Assembly (NCBI GenBank): GCA_035532735.1
Contig: DATKQM010000014.1
Span: 1 to 64,000 of the forward strand
Direction of reading: 5' to 3'
Length of the DNA stretch: 64,000 nt
DNA from: Chersky-840 sp035532735
GTDB taxonomy: Bacteria > Actinomycetota > Acidimicrobiia > Acidimicrobiales > UBA8190
The translations under genes were made by a program, and so were the position numbers. The notes beneath the pieces are model-generated. The model was not told the origin of the DNA. It worked only from the letters and a program-made list of their open reading frames with translations, and searched no databases. Positions 51,438-60,180 of this stretch are shown here, one piece after another; position 1 is the first letter of the stretch; each line of letters starts with the position of its first letter.

Positions 51438-52210
51438 TCTTCGAACGCCACGGCGCCACCGCGGTGGTCACCATGAATCGGCCTGAGGCCAAGAACGCGC
51501 TGAGCCTTCCCATGCTCGTCGGGATGGCCGACGCCTGGGAGGAGATCGACGGCAACGACGAGATCCGGTGCGCGGTGTTGACCGGCGCGGGAGGGACCTT
51601 CTGTTCGGGGATGGACCTCAAGGCCATGGCCGCACCCGAAGCCGAGGCTTATCGCCATCGCCAGGAGGCCGATCCCGACCTCCACTGGAAGGCGTTGCTG
51701 CGTCATTACCAATTGCGCAAGCCCCTCATCGCCGCGGTCGAGGGATGGGCGGTGGCGGGGGGAACCGAGATCCTCCAGGCCACCGACATCCGGGTGGCGG
51801 GGGAGAGTGCGAAGTTCGGTGTCTTCGAGGCCCGCCGGGGGCTCTTCCCGCTGGGCGGGTCCACCGTCCGACTCCGGCGTCAGATCCCCTTCACCGTGGC
51901 CATGGACCTCCTCTTGACGGCGCGCGAGGTCAGTGCCCACGAGGCGAAGGAGATCGGCCTCATCGGTCGGGTCGTCCCCGACGGCACGGCCCTCGACGAG
52001 GCGCTCGGCATCGCCGAGGTGATCTGTGGGAACGGCCCCCTGGCCGTCGAAGCCATCAAACGGTCGGTTCGGGAAACCGAAGGAGTCCCCGAAGTCGAGG
52101 CCCTTAAGATCGAGCTCGAGATCGGCTGGCCCGTCTTCGCCACCGAAGACGCCAAAGAGGGCCAGAAGGCGTTCGCCGAGAAGCGGACTCCCGAGTACAA
52201 GCGTCGGTGA
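51410..52210 (+). CDS. enoyl-CoA hydratase/isomerase (crotonase) family protein
   Basis: 266 residues. Crotonase landmarks are FERHGATAVVTMNRPEAKNA, LTGAGGTFCSGMDLKAM (oxyanion hole), AAVEGWAVAGGTEILQATDI (second oxyanion segment with the Gly-Gly pair), and FEARRGLFPLGGSTVRLRRQ. The Glu positions of classical hydratases are partly replaced (GGTEI is kept, while the second Glu is unclear), so it may hydrate, isomerise or hydrolyse. It acts on acyl-CoA esters in the cytoplasm. GGAGAGG precedes the ATG. Its stop overlaps the next ATG (TGATG), so it forms an operon with the thioesterase. Confidence 0.88.
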   Translation: MAGPGTENLIFERHGATAVVTMNRPEAKNALSLPMLVGMADAWEEIDGNDEIRCAVLTGAGGTFCSGMDLKAMAAPEAEAYRHRQEADPDLHWKALLRHYQLRKPLIAAVEGWAVAGGTEILQATDIRVAGESAKFGVFEARRGLFPLGGSTVRLRRQIPFTVAMDLLLTAREVSAHEAKEIGLIGRVVPDGTALDEALGIAEVICGNGPLAVEAIKRSVRETEGVPEVEALKIELEIGWPVFATEDAKEGQKAFAEKRTPEYKRR

Positions 52211-52965
52211 TGTCCGAACCGGAGCTGGGTGTCTCGGACTTCGGCATCTCCCCGGGTGGAGCGGGCCAGCTTGACGGAGAGCCGCACCACGGCACCGCCG
52301 ATGCCCGGTTCGACTTGGCCCATGAGATCCGACGGGTCACGAGCGCCATGGTGGGGTTGCCGATCACCGACGCGGAGATCACCACCGCCGCGGCCGCGGT
52401 CAGAGCAGTGGCCGACCACCTCGAGCGGGTCGCCGGGCCCGGTCGCCGGGCCCGGGCCCAACCCGATCCGGTGGGGGACCCCCAGGAGTTCTTCCCCACG
52501 AGCCCCGTGATCGGCTTCGCCAACCCGGTGGCCCCTCCCGTCGTCGTCGAAGCCGTCGACGGCGAGCTCCGGGGGACGGCGTTCTTCGACTACCAGTACG
52601 AAGGCCCGCCCACTTGCGTCCACGGCGGGGTCATCGCCATGGTCTTCGACGAGATGCTGGGCGCGGCCAACATCATGGCCGGCAGCCCCGCCATGACCGG
52701 CACCCTCACCATCAAGTACCGCAAGCCCACGCCCTTGCGGACCCCGCTGCGCCTCGAGGCCCGGTTCCTCGAACGAGAGGGCCGAAAAGTCCGGACCTAC
52801 GGGGCCATCTTCCACGGCGATCTTCTCACCGCCGAGGCCGAAGGCATCTTCATCGAGGTCGTCCCCCAGCGGTTCCTGGCCATCGTGACCGAGCACTCGG
52901 ACTCGCCCGAGGCCGTCGAACAGGTCCGGGCCGACGCCCGCCGGCTGGGCTTCGCCGAGGACTGA
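52210..52965 (+). CDS. PaaI-like hotdog thioesterase, second
   Basis: 251 residues. The hotdog core is VAPPVVVEAVDGELRGTAFF, then EGPPTCVHGGVIAMVFDEML with the HGG turn and the Asp that follows, then LTIKYRKPTPLRTPLRLEAR. The helical N-terminal part (about 30-90) resembles that of the thioesterase at 49332, and both probably belong to the same actinobacterial THEM4/PaaI-like group. It should release a free acid from an acyl-CoA intermediate. It is coupled to the crotonase gene by TGATG. The ATG at 52210 is chosen over the GTG one codon upstream. Confidence 0.85.
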   Translation: MSEPELGVSDFGISPGGAGQLDGEPHHGTADARFDLAHEIRRVTSAMVGLPITDAEITTAAAAVRAVADHLERVAGPGRRARAQPDPVGDPQEFFPTSPVIGFANPVAPPVVVEAVDGELRGTAFFDYQYEGPPTCVHGGVIAMVFDEMLGAANIMAGSPAMTGTLTIKYRKPTPLRTPLRLEARFLEREGRKVRTYGAIFHGDLLTAEAEGIFIEVVPQRFLAIVTEHSDSPEAVEQVRADARRLGFAED

Positions 52966-53234
52966 CCTCCCCGAGGACCGATCTCCTTCGACGCCCCGGC
53001 AAGGCCAGGAAGACCCCCCCGAATTCGTCCCCGATGGCCCTTCGGCCCGGTCTGCCCCGGGCCCGGCCCGCGAGTACCAGTCTGACCAGGGGATTCCTCC
53101 CTCAGCGACGGCCCCGCCCGGCCACCACCCTGCGTGGCCCCACTCTCAACAGATTCCCGTGGCGCGCCGATACCCAATTGGACCCAATGGTATGGCCGGC
53201 GCTCGGGCCCGGCCCAAGGTGAGGACGGCGGGGG

Positions 53235-55649
53235 TTGAGCGGACGAGGACGCCAGAGCAGTGCACCCGCGTCGCCCACAGAGGCCACCGACGACCGACCT
53301 GGCGTCGGCAGGGTCCCCTTGTCGTCACCCGGGGAGTTGGCCGACGAGGACCTGGCGGTGTTCCTCGAGATGTCCAACGAGATCTTCGGCGTCTTCGACC
53401 TTTCGCAGGGGCTCGTCTGGAGCAACGGCACCGCGGCGGCCCTCCTCGGTTACGACGATGCGGAACTGGCCCGGATGTCGCTCGTCGACCTCATCCATCC
53501 CGACGACCTCGTCGAGGCCCTGGCCATGTTCGACCAACCCACCGGTGAGACCGACCCCGCCGGGGTCCAGTCCCGTTACCGGTGCCAGGACGGCTCCTGG
53601 CGGTGGTTGGAGTGGACGGCCCGCCTCGAGCCCGAGTCCGGGTTGGTCTACGGCGCGGCCCGCGACGTCACCGACCACCACCTCGCCCAGAGCGCGCTGG
53701 GCGCCAACGAAGCGTGGCTGGCCGCGATCCTCGACCACTCCACCGCGGCCATCTTCGTGAAGGACACCTTGGAGCGGTACGTCGTCGTCAACGAAGTCTT
53801 CCTCCGTGCCTTTGGCTTCGAACGCGAGGACGTCTTGGGCAAGACCGTGTCCGAGATCTGGCCCGACGCCCCTGTCGACGACACCGACCGACGGGTCCTC
53901 GATCAGGGCGCGGTATTCACCCGGGACGATCTCGTGCCCGTCGAGGACGAGGTCCACACCATGATGACCACCCGGTTCCCCCTCCTCGACTCGTCGGGGG
54001 TGATCACCGGGATGGCCGCCATCGCCACCGACATCACCGAGTGGACCCGGGTCCAAGCCGCGCTGGCGGAGCGCCAACGCCTCCTCGACACCGTGATCCG
54101 GGCCTGTCCCGACATCGTCACCGTCTTGGACGGCAACGGCCGGGTCCGTGAGATCAGCGAAGCCTCGGCTCGGATCCTCGGTTACGACCTCCACGACCCC
54201 GTCCACGAAGAGATCGAGGCTCTCATCCATCCCGACGACCTCGACCGGGTCCACGACGAGGCATCCAAGATCTTCCTGAGGCCCGACAACCAGCTCAACC
54301 TCACCTACCGGGTCCGCCACGCCGATGGGCGGTGGGTCGTCCTCGACACCCGGGGTCAGGCGATGGTGGGCGACGACGGGACGACGGTGGGAGCCGTCGT
54401 CGTGGCCCGTGACATGACCGACGAACTCCAGGTCGAGGCCGAGATGCACGTGGCCGTCGAGGCCGCCGAGCAGGCCAGCAAGGCCAAGAGCGACTTCCTC
54501 TCCCGAATGAGCCACGAGCTGCGGACCCCGCTCAACAGTGTCCTGGGCTTCTCCCAGCTCCTCGAGATGGACGACCTGCCCGACAACCACGGTGAGGCGG
54601 TCAGCCACATCATGCGGGCCGGTCGTCACCTCCTGAACCTCATCGACGAGGTCCTCGACATCGCCCGGATCGAGTCGGGCAATCTCGAGCTCCTTTTGGA
54701 ACCCGTGGCGATCCGCCGGGTCCTCGGCGATGCCATCGACCTCGCCGGACCTCTGGCCGAGCGGGGCGGGATCACGGTGGTCACCGACCTCGAGCTCTGT
54801 CCCGACACCTTCCACGTCCTCGCCGATCGCCAGCGGCTCCTCCAGGTCATGCTCAACCTGTTGTCCAACGCCGTGAAGTACAACCGGGTCGGGGGACGGG
54901 TGGGCGTCGCCGTCGCGGCGATCTCGAACAGCCTCGTCCGGATCACCGTCACCGACACCGGGAACGGGATCAAAGCCCAGGATCTCGACCGCGTCTTCGA
55001 GCCCTTCGACCGCCTCGGCGCCGAGACCACCGGGGTGGAGGGCACCGGAGTCGGGCTCACCCTCTCGAAGTATCTGGTCGAGAGAATGGGTGGGACCATC
55101 GGGGTCTATTCGAAGCTCGGAGAGGGGACAACCTTCACCGTCGACCTCCCCACCGCGGACCCACCCGAGGTCCCGGTGCGCGGGCCCGAGGTCGCGCCCG
55201 ACGCGATGGCGAGTGTGGCGACGGTTCGGGTCCTTCACGTCGAGGACAACCTCGCCAACCTCGAATTGGTCGACCAGGTCCTCACCCGTTCGGGTTTCGT
55301 GGAGATCCTGGCGGCGATGTCGGGGAGCCTGGGGATCGAATTGGCCCGTGACCGTCGACCCCATCTGATCCTCCTCGACCTCCACCTCCCTGACATGTCT
55401 GGGACCGACCTCCTCGACGCGCTCCAGGCCGACCCCCGTACCGCCGACATCCCCATCGTGGTGGTGACCGCCGATGCCACCCCCTCGCAGATCCAACGAC
55501 TCCGGGACATCGGCGTGGCGGCCTATCTCACCAAGCCCATCGACATCCGGGAGCTCTTGCGGGTGGTCGAGACCATGTCGTCGCGTCCGGAGTCGTCGCG
55601 TCCGGAGTCGTCGCGTCCGGGGTCGTCGCGTGCGGGGGAGCTGTCGTGA
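53235..55649 (+). CDS. hybrid sensor histidine kinase, three PAS domains (first of pair)
   Basis: 804 residues, no membrane segments. Three PAS/PAC units lie at about 40-155, 165-280 and 285-405 (LVDLIHPDDLVEAL, YVVVNEVFLRAFGFEREDVL, EALIHPDDLDRVH). HisKA has the phosphorylated His in FLSRMSHELRTPLNSVLGF near 427. The ATPase has QVMLNLLSNAVKYNRVGGRV and DTGNGI/GTGVGL boxes. A C-terminal receiver (about 665-790) has acidic patch HVEDN and acceptor Asp in LILLDLHLPDMSG. It should sense a cytoplasmic signal by PAS domains and pass phosphate internally. The end carries SSRPE repeats from a 15-bp tandem array. It starts at a TTG after AAGGTGAGG; the exact start is uncertain. It overlaps the paralogous kinase gene that follows. 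Confidence 0.88.
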   Translation: MSGRGRQSSAPASPTEATDDRPGVGRVPLSSPGELADEDLAVFLEMSNEIFGVFDLSQGLVWSNGTAAALLGYDDAELARMSLVDLIHPDDLVEALAMFDQPTGETDPAGVQSRYRCQDGSWRWLEWTARLEPESGLVYGAARDVTDHHLAQSALGANEAWLAAILDHSTAAIFVKDTLERYVVVNEVFLRAFGFEREDVLGKTVSEIWPDAPVDDTDRRVLDQGAVFTRDDLVPVEDEVHTMMTTRFPLLDSSGVITGMAAIATDITEWTRVQAALAERQRLLDTVIRACPDIVTVLDGNGRVREISEASARILGYDLHDPVHEEIEALIHPDDLDRVHDEASKIFLRPDNQLNLTYRVRHADGRWVVLDTRGQAMVGDDGTTVGAVVVARDMTDELQVEAEMHVAVEAAEQASKAKSDFLSRMSHELRTPLNSVLGFSQLLEMDDLPDNHGEAVSHIMRAGRHLLNLIDEVLDIARIESGNLELLLEPVAIRRVLGDAIDLAGPLAERGGITVVTDLELCPDTFHVLADRQRLLQVMLNLLSNAVKYNRVGGRVGVAVAAISNSLVRITVTDTGNGIKAQDLDRVFEPFDRLGAETTGVEGTGVGLTLSKYLVERMGGTIGVYSKLGEGTTFTVDLPTADPPEVPVRGPEVAPDAMASVATVRVLHVEDNLANLELVDQVLTRSGFVEILAAMSGSLGIELARDRRPHLILLDLHLPDMSGTDLLDALQADPRTADIPIVVVTADATPSQIQRLRDIGVAAYLTKPIDIRELLRVVETMSSRPESSRPESSRPGSSRAGELS

Positions 55650-58279
55650 CGCCACGGGTCACCACACCGCAGGTGGGGCCGGTCCCCCCACGCCATTCGT
55701 CGGGCACGGCGGTGGCAGATGCGGGGACGGCCCGGCTCACGACCTTCCTCGACCTCTCCGCACAGATCTTCTGCATCACCGACTTTGCAGGAATGCTCGT
55801 CTGGTGGAACCCGGCCTTCGAACGGACTCTCGGTTACGGAGCCGAGGATCTCCGGGGACTCCGGCTCGACGACCTCGTCCATCCCGACGATCGGGAGGTC
55901 CGCAAGGCGGCCGAGGCGGTCCTGGCGCAGAACGGCGAAGCGGGGCTGACCCGGGTCCGGTTCTGTACCCGGCGTGGCGAGTGGCGGTGGCTCGAATGGA
56001 CCAACCGGGTCGACTTCTCTCGCCAACGGGTCTACGGCGCGGCCCGGGACATCACCGAACGACGACAGGACGAGGTCTCCTTGCGCGAGAGCGAGGCCCG
56101 GCTCCGGGCCATCATGAAGTACTCGCCCTCGGTCATCTTCGTGAGGGACCTCGAGGGTCGGTACCTCCTGGTCAACGACGAGTTCGCACGCGCCTCGGGC
56201 GTTGCCGTCGACGCCGCGGTGGGACTCACCGCCGAGGAGTGCTGGCCCGAGGACACCAACACCATCCCCGGGGGCCAGGGTCAACTCATCGACGACGGGT
56301 CGTCCTTCGCGAGCGACATCTCCATGACCACGGTCGACGGCCCCCGGGACTTCATGGTGAGCCACTTCCTCATCCGCGACGAGGCCGGCACCCCCTTCGC
56401 CATCGGGGGGATCGCCACCGACACCACCGAGCGGCGCGGCGCCGAGCGGGCCCTGGCGGCTCGGGACCGGCTCCTCGACTCGGTCATCGGCGCCAGCCCC
56501 GACATGATCACCCTGATGGACAGGGCCGGGAAGATCCATCAGATCAGCGAGGCTGAGAGCGCGTTGTTCGGCCATCGCCACGAGGTCTTCACCCGCAGCG
56601 ACGTCTTCGACTTCGTCCACCCCGACGACTTCGACAACGTCGCCTCCCTCTTCATCCGCATGGTGACCGGAGCCGTCTCCCATCTCCATCTCCGGTACCG
56701 GGCACGGCATGCCGAAGGCCATTGGGTCACCGTCGACTCTCGGGCCCAGGCCGTCTTGGACAACGAGGGCCACTTCGCCGGCGCGGTCGTCGTCTCGCGC
56801 GACATCTCCGACAAGCTCGAGTCCGAACAGAAGTTGGAGATCTCTCGGGAGTCGGCGGAGAAAGCCAGCAAGGCCAAGTCCGACTTCCTGTCGCGGATGA
56901 GCCACGAGCTCCGGACCCCGCTGAACTCCATCTTGGGGTTCGCCCAGCTCCTCCAGATGGACGACATCCCCGGCCAACAGGCCGACGCCGTGGACCACAT
57001 CCTCCGGGCCGGTCGTCACCTCCTCGACCTCATCGACGAAGTCCTCGACATCGCCCGGATCGAGTCGGGCTACCTCGAGCTGACTCTGACACCGGTGCCG
57101 GTGGCCGAGATCGTGTCCGAAGCACTGGAGCTGACCAATCCCATCGCGGCGCGCGCCGAGGTGGTCATCCGCTCGGCCGTGGACCCCCGCGACTCCTTCG
57201 TCGTCACCGCCGATCGCCAACGGTTGATGCAGGTCCTCCTCAACCTCTTGTCCAACGCCGTGAAGTACAACCGGCCCGGCGGTCGGGTCGACATCACCTG
57301 CGAGCCGGGTGAGGGGGGTCGGCTCCGGTTGGCCGTAGCCGACACCGGGAGGGGCATCCGATCCGAAGACTTCGACCGGGTCTTCGTTCCCTTCGACCGA
57401 CTCGGCCTCGAGCAGACCGGCATCGAGGGAACCGGGGTGGGCCTGGCCTTGTCCCAACACCTCTGCGAGCGCATGGCCTGCGACCTCTCTCTGGAATCGG
57501 TGACCGGTGTGGGATCCACCTTCACCGTCGACCTCCCCGCGGCGGGACCGGCTCCGATACCTACCGGCGATGGCGATGGCGATGGCGATGGCGATGGCGA
57601 TGGCGATGGCGATGGCGATGGCGATGGCGATGGCGATGGCGATGGCGATGGCGATGGCGATGGCGATGGCGACCCCGGAGTCGACGGTGCCGTCGACAGC
57701 GCGATCGGCCCGGACGCGCGCGCCCGGGACAATGGTGGAGAAGTGTCCAACGAGTTCGACGCGCCCAGAGGTGGGCTTCTGGTCTGTCAGCCCGAGACGA
57801 TCGACCCGGCGTCGTCGAACACGGCGTCGTCGAACACGGCGTCGTCGAACACGATGCGAGACGGGGACGGCGATGCCGGTCGGTGGCCCGTGCCGGGACG
57901 GGCCTTTCGAGTCCTCCTCGTCGAGAACAACCTGACCACCCTCGATCTGGTCGAGCGGGTGTTGTCGCGCCGGCCCGGCACCGAGGTCCTGGCCGCTATG
58001 CAGGGAGGTCTGGGGATCGACCTCGCCCGGGAGCACGTCCCGGACATGATCCTCCTCGATCTCACCCTTCCCGACATGACCGGCGACGTGGTCCTCGACC
58101 GGCTCATCGAGGACCCCGCCACCGCGGAGATCCCCGTGGCCGTGATCGGTGCCGACGCCCCGGCCCAACAGGTCCGCCAACTCCTCGGGCGCGGCGTCAT
58201 GGGGTTCCTGGCCAAGCCGATCGACGTTCGGGGGCTCTTGTCCCTCGTCGACGCGGTTCGGGCCGCGCGCGGGCTCTGA
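55646..58279 (+). CDS. hybrid sensor histidine kinase, paralogue (second of pair)
   Basis: 877 residues with the same plan as its neighbour. PAS units lie at about 30-145, 150-265 and 275-400, HisKA at FLSRMSHELRTPLNSILGF near 421, and the ATPase core to about 625 with QVLLNLLSNAVKYNRPGGRV. A low-complexity linker of about 125 residues follows, with (Gly-Asp)18 and SSNTA repeats. The receiver (about 752-870) has acceptor Asp in MILLDLTLPDMTG near 803. Its acidic pocket reads LVENN where the neighbour has HVEDN, so one acidic metal ligand is replaced by Asn and phosphorylation may be altered. The GTG overlaps the previous stop (GTGA), so the two kinases are made together, perhaps as a hetero-oligomer. 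Confidence 0.9.
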   Translation: MTPRVTTPQVGPVPPRHSSGTAVADAGTARLTTFLDLSAQIFCITDFAGMLVWWNPAFERTLGYGAEDLRGLRLDDLVHPDDREVRKAAEAVLAQNGEAGLTRVRFCTRRGEWRWLEWTNRVDFSRQRVYGAARDITERRQDEVSLRESEARLRAIMKYSPSVIFVRDLEGRYLLVNDEFARASGVAVDAAVGLTAEECWPEDTNTIPGGQGQLIDDGSSFASDISMTTVDGPRDFMVSHFLIRDEAGTPFAIGGIATDTTERRGAERALAARDRLLDSVIGASPDMITLMDRAGKIHQISEAESALFGHRHEVFTRSDVFDFVHPDDFDNVASLFIRMVTGAVSHLHLRYRARHAEGHWVTVDSRAQAVLDNEGHFAGAVVVSRDISDKLESEQKLEISRESAEKASKAKSDFLSRMSHELRTPLNSILGFAQLLQMDDIPGQQADAVDHILRAGRHLLDLIDEVLDIARIESGYLELTLTPVPVAEIVSEALELTNPIAARAEVVIRSAVDPRDSFVVTADRQRLMQVLLNLLSNAVKYNRPGGRVDITCEPGEGGRLRLAVADTGRGIRSEDFDRVFVPFDRLGLEQTGIEGTGVGLALSQHLCERMACDLSLESVTGVGSTFTVDLPAAGPAPIPTGDGDGDGDGDGDGDGDGDGDGDGDGDGDGDGDGDGDPGVDGAVDSAIGPDARARDNGGEVSNEFDAPRGGLLVCQPETIDPASSNTASSNTASSNTMRDGDGDAGRWPVPGRAFRVLLVENNLTTLDLVERVLSRRPGTEVLAAMQGGLGIDLAREHVPDMILLDLTLPDMTGDVVLDRLIEDPATAEIPVAVIGADAPAQQVRQLLGRGVMGFLAKPIDVRGLLSLVDAVRAARGL
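57566..57673 (+). repeat. hexanucleotide array (GGCGAT)17 in the kinase linker
   Basis: Seventeen perfect GGCGAT units followed by GGCGAC encode (Gly-Asp)18 between the ATPase and the receiver. The period keeps the frame, so length variants would change only the linker. Perfect codon identity indicates recent slippage expansion. Confidence 0.97.
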
Positions 58280-58307
58280 CCTTCGACCCGACGTCCCCAC
58301 CCCCGAC

Positions 58308-58355
58308 TTCGGGGATCAGTTCGGGGATCAGTTCGGGGATCAGTTCGGGGATCAG
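58308..58355. repeat. 12-bp tandem repeat between convergent genes
   Basis: Four perfect copies of TTCGGGGATCAG between the kinase and acyl-CoA synthetase genes. The last copy contains the synthetase stop codon. Confidence 0.95.
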
Positions 58356-59902
58356 ATGGCCCGCTCGCGCCCCTCCCAGTAGGGATCCCGGAGCTTCCGC
58401 TTGTAGAGCTTCCCGTTGGGGTCACGGGGCATGTCGTCGGTGAAGTCAATGGTCTTGGGGGTCTTGAACTTCGCCAGTCGGCCTTCGCACCACCCCAGGA
58501 TCTCCGCCTCGAGCTCGGCCGAGCCCTCCACCCCGTCGACGGGTTGGACGACCGCCTTCACTTCTTCGCCCCAGTCGTCATGGGGGATCCCGAAGACCGC
58601 GGCGTCGACGACCTTGGGATGGCCCAACAGGACGTTCTCGATCTCGGCGGGGTAGATGTTCGCACCCCCGGAGATGATCATGTCGGTCTTCCGGTCACGG
58701 AGGAAGAGGTATCCGTCGTCGTCGAGATACCCCACGTCCCCGACGGTGAAGAACTTCCCGATCCGGTTCTTCTGTGTCTTCTCCTTGTCCCCGTGGTACT
58801 CGAAGTCCGCCGACTGCATGGCCATGTAGACCGTCCCGATCTGATTGGCCTCGAGCCGGTTCTCGTCGTCGTCGAAGATGGCGATCTCCGAGATGGGCCA
58901 AGGCTTGCCCACGGTCCCGGGCTTCCCGAGCCACTCCTCGGTGTTGACGATGGTCCCCCCGCCCTCAGATGCCGCGTAGTACTCGTCGATCACCGGCCCC
59001 CACCATTCGATCATGGCGTGTTTGGTGTCGACCGGGCAGGGAGCCGCCGCGTGGATCATGTGTCGGAGTGAACTGAGGTCGTACTTGTTCCGGACGTCCT
59101 CGGGGAGTGCGAGGAGTCGGTGGAATTGGGTGGGAACCATGTGTGAGTGGGTCACCCGGTACCGCTCCATGAGCTCGAGCATGCCCTCGGCGGACCACTT
59201 GTCCATGAGGACCACGGTGTGGCCCATGTGGATCGCCGCACCCGAGAACCGGAGGACGGCGGTGTGATAGAGCGGCGAGCCCACGATGTGGACGTTGTCG
59301 TCCCGGGGGTTGATGCCGAAGAGAAGGAGGATCCCGGCCAGGGCGATGGCCATCTCGTCGGGGTCCGCACCCGACAACGTCCTTCGGACACCCTTGGGGT
59401 TCCCCGTCGTCCCCGACGTGTAGTTCATGGTGTCGCCCAGACTCCGGTCTGCGGGCCGGTCGGTCTTCTGGTTGTCCCGCATCTGGGCGTACGAGGCGAA
59501 GCCCGAAATGTCCCCGACCGCCAAGCACCGCGAGGCGGGGATCTCGGCCTGATCGGCGGCGTCGAGGCAGATATCGGCGAACCGCTCGTGACCGATGAAG
59601 ACCTCGGCGCCGGAGTCCTTCAGGATGTAGGCGATCTCCGGTGCCACCAAATGGTGGTTGATGGGCACGATGTACCACCCGGCCTGCATCGCCGCGAGAT
59701 AGATCTCGAAGACCTCGACGCAGTTGGGCAGGACGAAGGCAATCGTCGCTTCTTTGCGGAGTCCCAACTGCCGCAACCCGTGGACCACCTGGTTGGCCCG
59801 ACCGAGCAGCTCGCCCGCCTTGAGCTTGGTCCCCTCGGGGGCCACCAGGGCCAGGTGACCGGGCTCTTCCTCCGCCATGGCCCAGAATCCGAAGTCGGTC
59901 AT
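58352..59902 (-). CDS. acyl-CoA synthetase (FadD-like, ANL superfamily)
   Basis: 516 residues. AMP-binding motifs are YTSGTTGNPKGVRRTLSGAD near 160, YYAASEGGGTIVNTEEWLGK, and FFTVGDVGYLDDDGYLFLRD. The hinge is RKTDMIISGGANIYPAEIEN, and the C-terminal catalytic Lys lies in DPNGKLYKRKLRDPYW. It activates a carboxylic acid as acyl-CoA with ATP. Position opposite an SDR and next to F420-type and ketosteroid-isomerase-like genes, with a KstR-like site in the shared promoter region, points to a steroid or branched acid substrate, comparable to the KstR-regulated FadD enzymes of mycobacteria. GAGGAGCGAGG precedes the ATG. Confidence 0.92.
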   Translation of the reverse strand: MTDFGFWAMAEEEPGHLALVAPEGTKLKAGELLGRANQVVHGLRQLGLRKEATIAFVLPNCVEVFEIYLAAMQAGWYIVPINHHLVAPEIAYILKDSGAEVFIGHERFADICLDAADQAEIPASRCLAVGDISGFASYAQMRDNQKTDRPADRSLGDTMNYTSGTTGNPKGVRRTLSGADPDEMAIALAGILLLFGINPRDDNVHIVGSPLYHTAVLRFSGAAIHMGHTVVLMDKWSAEGMLELMERYRVTHSHMVPTQFHRLLALPEDVRNKYDLSSLRHMIHAAAPCPVDTKHAMIEWWGPVIDEYYAASEGGGTIVNTEEWLGKPGTVGKPWPISEIAIFDDDENRLEANQIGTVYMAMQSADFEYHGDKEKTQKNRIGKFFTVGDVGYLDDDGYLFLRDRKTDMIISGGANIYPAEIENVLLGHPKVVDAAVFGIPHDDWGEEVKAVVQPVDGVEGSAELEAEILGWCEGRLAKFKTPKTIDFTDDMPRDPNGKLYKRKLRDPYWEGRERAI

Positions 59903-59980
59903 CCTCGCTCCTCACTCGGCGCTGCGGTGATCCCGCCTTGTGGTGATCGGTCGTGATTGGTGGTGATCGACCGGCACCCG

Positions 59981-59998
59981 AGGCTAGAACGCGTTCTT
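59981..59998. promoter_or_regulatory. KstR-like operator in the divergent synthetase-SDR spacer
   Basis: TAGAACGCGTTCTT (59985-59998) matches the KstR core TAGAACNNGTTCTA at 11 of 12 defined positions. On the minus strand it overlaps TAGCCT (59981-59986), a TANNNT -10 candidate for the synthetase gene. The SDR gene lies 183 bp away on the other side and has its own palindrome (TCTAAC-ATCCC-GTCAGA, 60089-60105). Confidence 0.65.
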
Positions 59999-60180
59999 GC
60001 CATGGGCAAGCCCTGTGGTGGCGGTGATGTCCGGCCTGACCTGGGGGCCCGGGGGTCGACTCCCGCTGGGGAGTGCCCCGCCCTGCCGTCTAACATCCCG
60101 TCAGATTTCCGACCGGATAGCACCAGACGGTCCGGGCCGGACCGGACAGCAAGAGACCGAGACAGGGAGCAGTAGCCGAC

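Noticed and set aside
53325..58300. Very long open frames antisense to the two histidine kinases (776 and 925 codons)
   Set aside because: They mirror real genes with clear domains. Their translations are low-complexity in Gly, Val, Asp and Arg with no motif. They arise because GC-rich codon use removes stops on the opposite strand.
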